A stretch of 64,000 nucleotides of DNA from Oxalobacteraceae bacterium UBA4003 (GTDB taxonomy: Bacteria > Pseudomonadota > Gammaproteobacteria > Burkholderiales > Burkholderiaceae_D), in the NCBI GenBank assembly GCA_002384815.1, contig DGBN01000035.1:1-64000 (forward strand), in the 5' to 3' direction. The notes beneath the pieces were generated by a model, which saw nothing but the letters and a program-made list of their open reading frames with translations, was not told the origin of the DNA and did no database searches. The position numbers and the translations under genes are program-made. Of this stretch, positions 52,181-60,700 are shown piece after piece (within the stretch, counting starts at the first letter, position 1; every line of letters starts with the position of its first letter).

Positions 52181-52996
52181 TTAGTAATAGTTACCCATCA
52201 GCGAAGCAACTTCAATCAGCAGAATAACGAAGAACAATCGGACCATCGCCGCCAGTTCATTCGCGGCCTTGGAGCGGCTGTGTAGATGCGTGCTGCGTGT
52301 ATCGTAAAGCGAAGATGCCATCGGGATCAAGGACACAGCCAGACTGAAGAAGATGGTCTTGAGCATGAAAATCATCGATACGGCGGGATTGAAAATCTGC
52401 CCGACCACACGCGTATAGCCGGGCAGCGCCCAATGCGTGAAACCGTAAATGGAAAGATAAGCCAGTATCAGGGAGAGGGCGCAACTGACGGCAGCCAGCA
52501 TCAGTACGGAAAATACGCCGGCCACGGCGCGCGGAAAAAATTCGCGCCGTATCGGATCGATGCCCTGGCGTTGCAGGTCTGCGAGTTCGCCGCGTGCCCG
52601 CATTTCGGCCAGTTCGACGCCATCCGGCAAAGTACGACGCAAGGCCACAAACAGGGCGGCAGTGAGCGGTATGAGTTCCAGCACCAGTACCCGCACTACC
52701 ATTTCCAGCGCATATTTGGACAGGCCGTAACTCAGTGCGGTGACGACGACGATGCGAATCAGGATCAGGCTGACCAGCGCCGACAACACGGAAAACCAGA
52801 TCAGATTGGCAGTCGTGCCGAGCACGATCTGATAGGCAATCGCGTGCCGGTTGTCGCGCTTGTAAGTCGCGGGCGAGAAAGACAGCGACAGTACCAGCAT
52901 GCCGAACAGCACAATACGCCAGCCGCCTATCAACCAGCGCAGCGTGGCGCGGCCCATGGTTCTGAAAGTGCTGAAGATGGATGCAGTGGCAGTCAT
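52181..52996 (-). CDS. MlaE family ABC-type permease
   Basis: 271 residues, about five or six membrane helices. Family marks include RATLRWLIGGWRIVLFGMLVLSLSF, ALRRTLPDGVELAEMRARGELADLQRQGIDPIRREFFPRAVAGVFSVLMLAAVSC, where the long amphipathic coupling segment carries the charged residues. It should pair with the downstream MCE protein for phospholipid traffic in the envelope. The MlaF-type ATPase that powers such permeases is not adjacent on either side. It heads a three-gene unit (permease, MCE protein, lipoprotein). Confidence 0.85.
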   Translation of the reverse strand: MTATASIFSTFRTMGRATLRWLIGGWRIVLFGMLVLSLSFSPATYKRDNRHAIAYQIVLGTTANLIWFSVLSALVSLILIRIVVVTALSYGLSKYALEMVVRVLVLELIPLTAALFVALRRTLPDGVELAEMRARGELADLQRQGIDPIRREFFPRAVAGVFSVLMLAAVSCALSLILAYLSIYGFTHWALPGYTRVVGQIFNPAVSMIFMLKTIFFSLAVSLIPMASSLYDTRSTHLHSRSKAANELAAMVRLFFVILLIEVASLMGNYY

Positions 52997-53106
52997 GCAA
53001 ACATGGTAGCAGCGAATGGCAGGACTTTACATCCTTCGCCGTTTTTGACTTTGCAGCAGGATCGTTTCACACTGCGTTTTTCCTGTTCTCCAGTCATTGG
53101 CCTGCC

Positions 53107-53871
53107 ATGGAATTTTTTAGTCCGGAACGTATAGAACAAACCAAAGCGCTGGTACGTGACGGCAAACCGTTCATTTTCGATGACGGCGATATCCGTACGC
53201 TGCATTTCAATGAACAGGTAGTGCAAAGTGCAATGCGTCTGTCGGCGCCTGACGAACTGGTGGTTCTGTATACGCAGATGATGAGTCGCTTCCTTGCCTT
53301 GCATCCGGCGCCGGAACATATCCTGCTGATCGGGTTGGGCGGCGGTTCGCTGGTCAAATACTGTTATCGACAGTTGCCGGCGGCCCGCATGACGGTGCTG
53401 GAATCGAATGCCGACGTCATCGCCTTGCGCGATTGCTTCATGATTCCACCCGACGATGCACGTTTGCAGGTTTTGCATGTCGATGCGGCGCAGTATCTGG
53501 CACAGATGGCAGCGGCATCTGTGGATGTCATCCTGCTGGATGGCTTCGATGCCGATGGTGCGCCGCAGACCTTGCGTTCGCGCGATTTTGTCAGCGACTG
53601 CAGGCGTGTGTTGCGTGAGCAGGGCGTGCTGGTGGTGAATATGGGCGATAGCAATACGAATATAGTCGGCTTTGTGGTGCAAGGGCGTGCAGTCTTTGGC
53701 GCATCCCATTTATGGTGGTTCAAGACGAGCAGGGATAACAGTCATATTGCGGTGGCTGTTCATGCTGCTGACGACGCAGCTGGCGATACCGTCTTGCACA
53801 GCGCGGCTTTGCATGTAGGCACACATGCGGCACTGGAATTCGTTTATCCGAAAGATATGTCATCCGAATAA
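53107..53871 (+). CDS. Spermidine synthase-like protein (class I SAM-dependent fold)
   Basis: 254 residues from the ATG at 53107; the frame is open further up but that part overlaps the divergent permease gene. The spermidine-synthase core is recognisable: ILLIGLGGGSLVKYCYRQLP (motif I), MTVLESNADVIALRD, VHVDAAQYL and VDVILLDGFDADGAPQTLRSRDFV, where the DxFD loop equivalent lies. It lacks the N-terminal strand domain of full-length SpeE, so it may be a methyltransferase or aminopropyltransferase of another substrate. It is divergent from the Mla-like unit. Confidence 0.82.
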   Translation: MEFFSPERIEQTKALVRDGKPFIFDDGDIRTLHFNEQVVQSAMRLSAPDELVVLYTQMMSRFLALHPAPEHILLIGLGGGSLVKYCYRQLPAARMTVLESNADVIALRDCFMIPPDDARLQVLHVDAAQYLAQMAAASVDVILLDGFDADGAPQTLRSRDFVSDCRRVLREQGVLVVNMGDSNTNIVGFVVQGRAVFGASHLWWFKTSRDNSHIAVAVHAADDAAGDTVLHSAALHVGTHAALEFVYPKDMSSE

Positions 53872-53945
53872 ACGATGCAGAACGACATTTCTTGCAAGCG
53901 GTGCCGGTATTTTTTACATGGCACCTGTCTGTACCGTATGTCCCG

Positions 53946-54380
53946 TCAGCCGATGTCGATGAGTGCTAAACCGCTTTCTGCATCGAAGCTGCGTTTGAGG
54001 TAGGCGGGCGATTCTGTCAGGATGATTTCCAGCGTAGGGCGCACATAGGCTTGCAACAGATGGCCGCCGTGTGCACTGCCATCGCGCTTGCCGACAACCA
54101 CGTGGGTATGGCTCTTCGACTCGCCATCCTGCATGACCACGTCGCCGATCAGGGACAATACTTCAACCTGTTCATTGACGGCAATTTTTTCATAGTCTTT
54201 TTGATCCCAGTTGAAATAGGCCAGCGTCGCACTGCTGAATGCACCTATTGCTGTGAAACGGCTGGCAGCAAGATCGTTTTCTTTGGCGAAACGCTGCAAT
54301 TGGCTGACCACTTCTTCTCCTGTTTCCAGTATCAAGGCGTAGGTTTTCTCCGAGCCATCGTTGATGAGTTTGCTGCGCAT
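53946..54380 (-). CDS. PPC/DUF296 domain protein
   Basis: 144 residues. A compact PPC domain is seen: YALILETGEEVVSQLQRFAKENDLAASRFTAIGAFSSATLAYFNWDQKDYEKI, then SLIGDVVMQDGESKSHTHVVVGKRDGSAHGGHLLQAYVRPTLEIILTE with the conserved His cluster (HTHVVV, HGGHLL). In plants the domain sits beside AT-hooks; in bacteria it is a stand-alone trimeric protein, possibly metal-binding, of unclear role. AGAGAGG precedes the ATG. It converges on the spermidine-synthase-like gene. Confidence 0.9.
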   Translation of the reverse strand: MRSKLINDGSEKTYALILETGEEVVSQLQRFAKENDLAASRFTAIGAFSSATLAYFNWDQKDYEKIAVNEQVEVLSLIGDVVMQDGESKSHTHVVVGKRDGSAHGGHLLQAYVRPTLEIILTESPAYLKRSFDAESGLALIDIG

Positions 54381-54721
54381 GGTAACCTCTCTATGGTTGG
54401 TTTTAGTCAGACCTGCTTTTTGCGAAGAAATTCAGCGCAGAACGGGCAGTACCAACGCTGTCTGATTACAAGTACCAATATTCCGCTCTGCTGCAATTTC
54501 AAAGTTGGGAACTCTTGCTCATTTCCTGCCTCCAACTGAGCAAAATACGGACCACCATGTCGATCTAGAAACCGCATCAGCGGGAGGAAAAAATATGGTC
54601 AGTACCATCTCGACGCATGCAGCTCTCGCATGTGCGATGCGATTTTTCACCATCAGTAAAGTGTGCTGGTTTTCCACAAGAGGATCTCATCATCGCGTGA
54701 ATTCGCCTGCCCCTGAAGCGT
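54381..54721. other. Intergenic region upstream of the glucan synthase gene
   Basis: 341 bases between the divergent PPC-domain gene and the glucan synthase gene. I see no gene or repeat in it. It should carry the promoters for both; none could be marked with confidence. Confidence 0.45.
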
Positions 54722-57700
54722 ATGTTTCATGCGGGAAATGTGAGGGCACTCTTGTTTAATAAATTTCTCCAGCACATTCCATTTTTTTCGACCGCCGAAA
54801 ACGCGGAGGATATTTCCGAAGAACCGGTACGGGCGGAGATATTCAGTGCGGAAAGGCTGGAAGCACTTGCAGCGCAACTGGCCGCTACACAAAAAATCGG
54901 TACTGCTCCCTTTCACCGGTCTCTTTCTGTCCTGGTGCGCGAAGATGGGCGTGCACTGATTGCTGCGCATGCGGCGATCGAGCGTGCGGCAGCCGAACGT
55001 CGTGCAATTACTTCTGCAGCTGAATGGCTGCTCGATAATTTGCATGTTGTCGAGGAAAATGTCGTCGGCGTGGTGGAAAACATGTCGCGCCGCGTATATA
55101 AATCGCTGCCGAAGTTAACGAACGGCGAATTTGCCGGCAAGCCGCGTATCTATGGTTTGTGCTGGGCCTTTGTCGCGCATACCGATAATCACTTCGATAC
55201 CGATCTTTTTCTGCGTTTTGTGCAAGCCTATCAGCGCGTGCAGGCATTGACGATGGCGGAATTGTGGGCCTTGCCCATCGTCATGCGTGCCGTGTTGCTG
55301 GCACATCTGCGTCGAGTCGCGTTACGCGTCGTCACGGCACAGACGGCGCGCCAGGAGGCTGATGATTTCGCCAACGATTTGATTGTCGTTGCGCAAAAGA
55401 CGCAGGAGAACGAACAACCGGCGCTGGTATTGCAGTCGGGCCGCCTGCGGCAGCCATTCGTGGTGCAACTGGTGCAGCGTCTGCGTTATCAGCAACCCGG
55501 ATTTACAGCATTGCTGGATACACTGGGCGGGCGTCTGGCAGAGCAGGGCTTGACCATAGACGATCTGGTACTGCGCGAGCATACGACGCAAGTTGCATCG
55601 AACCAGACGATACGCAATATCATCACCAGCATGCGCGACATTGCAAGCTTCGATTGGCGTGTATTTTTTGAATCGGTCAGCCTGGTCGAGAAAAAACTGC
55701 AAACGCTGCCGAATTATGTTGCGCTGGATTTTCTGACGCGCGATCGCTATCGCAAAATCATTCAGCACATTGCCTTGAACGCACGCTATTCGGAACAGCA
55801 GATTGCCGATGCGCTGGTGCGGAAGATCGAATTTTACCGCAGCCAGATGCAGCGTAACGACGTCGTTGCCGACGAGCGCGCGCTTGATCCCGGCCATTAT
55901 CTGCTGGGCGGCGGCAGAACGGATCTGGAAGCGGAGCTGGGTTACCAGCCGCATTTTTCACAAAAACTGAGACGGCATTATGTCGCCCATTCCAGTTTGT
56001 ACTATCCGCTGACGATTTTATTCTTTAGCTTCATTGTGCTGGCTGTTCCTCTGCTGACTACACGTGGATACGAGCTTTCCTTCATTACGTTGACGTTGCT
56101 GATTGTCGGAGGATTTTTTCCTGCCACCGATATCGCCATTACCATCGTCAATAAAGTATTGATGCGCCTGTTCTGGCCACGCCATTTGCCGCGACTGGAA
56201 CTGGCGGATATTTCGGAAAGCGTGCGCACTTTTGTCGCAGTGCCTGTCATGCTGACTAGCGAAGAGGGTGTGGACGAAGAGATCCGGCAACTGGAAACGC
56301 ACTATCTTGCCAACCCGGACGGTGAAGTGTATTTCACGCTGTTGTCAGACTGGGCCGACGCCAGACAGCAGCATATGCCGCAGGATTTGCCCTTGCTGGA
56401 AAAAGCTCGCCGCGAAATCGCACAGCTGAATGCACGTTACGGTCCCAGTGTAAGCGGACAGACACGCTTCTATGTCCTGCATCGCAACCGTTTGTGGAAT
56501 GCGGCCGAAGGTTTATGGATGGGTTGGGAACGCAAGCGCGGCAAGCTGCATGAATTCAATCGCCTGTTGCGCGAGGCGCACGATACCTCCTTCCTGCCGG
56601 AAAATAATTCCTTGCCGCACAATGTGCGTTACGTGATTACGCTGGATGCGGATACGCGCCTTCCGATAGGCGCATTGCGTGCGCTGGTCGGTGTGGCGGC
56701 ACATCCGTTGAATCAGCCGCGCCATGATCCCGTTACCAGGCAGGTCATTGAAGGCTATGGCATTCTGCAACCGCGTATTACGCCGACATTGCCGATGCCG
56801 CAGGAACGCACGCTGTTCCGTCGCTTCTTTTCCGCGCGTGGCGGCGTCGATCCGTACGGCGGAGCGGTACCGGACGTGTATCAGGACGTATTTGGATGGG
56901 GAAGTTATTCCGGCAAGGGTTTATATGATGTCGATGCATTTGAACTGGCGCTATCCGGCAAGGTGCCGGACAACACCATGCTCAGTCATGATTTGTTTGA
57001 GGGTGCGCTGGCGCGCTGCGCGCTGGTCAATGACGTTGAATTGTTCGAGGATTTTCCTTCACATGTCGCGGAAGCTGCGGCACGCGAGCATCGCTGGACT
57101 CGCGGCGACTGGCAATTGCTGCCGTGGTTGTTGAACATAGGACGGGTGTCGATGTCGGTCATCGACCGCATGAAAATCATCGACAACATGCGCCGTTCCC
57201 TGATGACGCCGGGAATCCTGCTGGTGTTGGTGACGGCTTTCTGTCTTGAATATGCGTCGATCTGGCCATGGCTGATATTGGGCATAGTGGGGCTGGCGAC
57301 GCCTTCCGTATTCCAGTTCATTTCCGATCTGTTGCCGCATCGCGACGATCTTTCGTTCAAGGCGCATTGGCGGCGTGGTCTGGCCGTGTTGCCGGATACG
57401 CTGGCCGTGATATTCATTTCGCTGGTGGTGCTGGTGCAACGTGCGTGGATGATGCTGGACGCCATCGTACGCACCCTGATCCGGTTGATATTCACGCGTC
57501 GCAACTTGCTGCAATGGGTGACGTCCGCGCAAGTCAAGAGATCCAAACGCTATTCCCTGTTCAGTTTTGTCTGGCGTGGCCGGATGGGCATGTTAGGGGC
57601 TGTGGCTATCGTCGCGATCGTGTATTTCCTGAACCCGGAACGCTGGTTGTGGGTGCTGCCATTCGGTTTGTTGTGGGTGCTGAGTCCGGTGATCGCGCGC

Positions 57701-60700
57701 ATGATCAGCCTGCCGCCGCCCGATAAAGATGTCGAATTTCTGGAAACCGCTGAAGAAAATGAATTACGCCTGATTGCACGTCGTACCTGGCGTTTCTTTA
57801 CTACCTTCGTCGTGGCGGAAGATCATTATTTGCCGCCGGATAATTTCCAGGAAGATCCGCAGCCGGTGATTGCGCATCGTACGTCACCGACCAACTTCGG
57901 CCTTTACCTGTTGTCGGTTGCCAGTGCGCGCGATTTTGGCTGGATAGGCTTGAGTGAAATGATGGAACGGCTGGAAGCGACGATGAAAACGCTGCAGGAT
58001 CTGCCGCGCTATCACGGTCATTTTTACAACTGGTATGAAACCGAGCGCCTGGAAGTACTGTCGCCACGTTATATTTCCACCGTCGATAGCGGTAATCTCG
58101 CCGGCCATCTGTTCGTACTGGCGCAAGCATGCAAGGATGCGCGCGAGCAGAGCGTATTGCGCAGCATCGTCGATGCCGGCATGCGTGATACCGCACTGTT
58201 ATTGGGCCTGGCGATCGAAGGCGTAGGGCGCGAATTACGCACGCAGACCGTCAGTATCACGGAGCTGCGCAGGAACGTCGAACAGTTCAACGATCTGTTG
58301 CTGACGCTGGGTAGCAGCCTGTCCAGTTATGCCGCCTGGAAAGAATTGGCGGAGTGCGCAGAAAACCTGGTCGATCTGGCGCAAGCGTTTTCAGCCGAAA
58401 TCCTGATTGCCGACAATCAGGTACTGGCCTGGGCCAGGGAATTGCGTGACGCGGTACGCACGCATTGCGACGATTTTGTGATCATCCTGCCGTGGGCGCA
58501 TCTGCAGGCACAGGATTTGGAGTCCAAGCAGAATGAAGAATTGTGGCAGATCGTCAATGCACAGATCGATGCCGATATCGTACTGGAAGACTTGCCGGAG
58601 CGGTATGACTCGGTGCGGCGCGATGTTACGCGGCTGTTTACATCGCAGAACCGGCTTGATCCCGGCGTGATTCCGCAGGCGCTTTACGATGAACTGGATG
58701 CGGCACTGGCGCAGGCAAGTGCACTGTCGGAACAATGGTTGGCGCGTCTGGAAACACTGGAAAACGCGGCACGCAGCATGGCGATGGCAATGGATTTCCG
58801 TTTCCTGATGTCGGCGGAACGCAAACTGTTTTCGATAGGCTATAACGCTGATGAAGGAAAACTGGACGATAGTTATTACGATTTGCTGGCGTCCGAAGCA
58901 CGTCTGGCCAGCATGGTGGCCATTGCCGAACGGCAGGCGCCGCCGTCGCACTGGTTCCGTCTTGGCCGGCGCATGCTGCCTTGCGTAGACGGGCCGGTTC
59001 TGGCGTCCTGGTCGGGTTCGATGTTTGAATACCTGATGCCGTCGCTGGTGATTTCGACGCCGCGTGGCAGCATGCTGGATCAAACCTGCCGTGGCATCGT
59101 TGCGCGTCAGATCGAATACGGCAAGGAGCGCAAAGTGCCATGGGGCGTCTCCGAATCTGCGATGAATTTGCGGGATCGTGCCTTCACCTATCAATACTCG
59201 GCATTCGGTGTACCAGGCCTGGGACTGAAACGCGGGCTGGAAAAAGATGTTGTTGTTTCGCCGTACTCAACCGGTCTGGCGGCGATGTACATGCCGAAAA
59301 GCGCCGTTGAAAACTTCCGTCGCATGGCAGAAATGGGTGCGATCGGGCGTTACGGTTTTTACGAGGCGCTCGATTTTACACCTGGACGCCGTGCGGAAAA
59401 CCAGACCATGGCCATCGTACGCGCCTATATGGCACATCACCAGGGCATGCTGCTGGTAGCACTCGGCAACGTGGTCAACAGGAACGTGATGCGGCATCGA
59501 TTTCATCATGAAGCCATCATTCGTTCGGCCGAACTGATGCTGCATGAAGCGCAACCGCGCTGGGTGCAGCCGGCCTCGCTTGCCATACGCGAAGATATGG
59601 AACGTCCTGCAGTAGTCATGCCGGAGTCGGGGGTGGCGCGTCATTTCAATACAGCGATGACGGCGACGCCGGAAACGCAGCTACTTTCGAATGGGCATTA
59701 TGCCGTGATGCTGACGGCGGCAGGTTCCGGCTACAGCCTGTGGAACAAACTGGGTGTCACGCGCTGGCGCGAAGATGCGACGCGCGATCAATGGGGCAGT
59801 TATCTTTATCTGCGCGATATCGACAGCGGCAAGTTCTGGTCGGCCTGTTACCAGCCGACGGCAGTCGAACCTGATTTTTATCAGGTTAAATTTTCCGAAG
59901 ACCGGGCCCGCATTTCACGCGTGGACGGCACGATTTCCAGCATGCTGGAAGTGATCGTTTCACCGGAAGACGATGCCGAATTGCGTCGCCTGACGCTGAC
60001 GAATACCGGTTCGCGCGCACGCACGATAGAAATTACTTCGTATATGGAGGTATTGCTGGCACCAGTGGCGGCCGATGCGGCGCATCCGGCATTTTCAAAT
60101 CTGTTTGTCGAAACCGAATATCTGCATGAGGTGCGCGGTTTGCTGGCATCGCGCCGTCCGCGCAAGGATGGCGAATTGCGGCCGTGGGCGGCGCATGTGG
60201 TGGCGCTCGGCGAGGGAAGCAGCACGATCGGCATTGAGTATGAAACTGACAGGGCGCGTTTCACAGGACGCGGGCAGGGCGTGCACAATCCGCGTTCCGT
60301 CAGCGACGGACGGCCTTTGTCGAATACGGTCGGTGCGGTACTGGACCCGATTTTCAGCTTGCGCGTACGGGTGCGTATTGAGCCGGGAGAAATCACGCAT
60401 CTGGTCTTTGCCACGATGGCGGCCAACTCGCGCGCAGAGATCATCAGCCTGGCAGATAAATATCATGATGGTTCGGCGTTCGCGCGGATTTCGGCCCTGG
60501 TATGGACGCATGCGCAGGTGCAGCTGCATTACCTGCGCACAGAACATTACGAAGCCGAATTATTCCAGCATCTGGCGAGCCGCATCCTGTTTTCCGATGC
60601 CTCATCGCGTGTCAGCGGACGTGTGATTCGCGCCATGCGCCTGAGTCATGCCGGCTTGTGGGGACAGGGCATTTCCGGCGACCGGCCGATCGTGTTGTTG

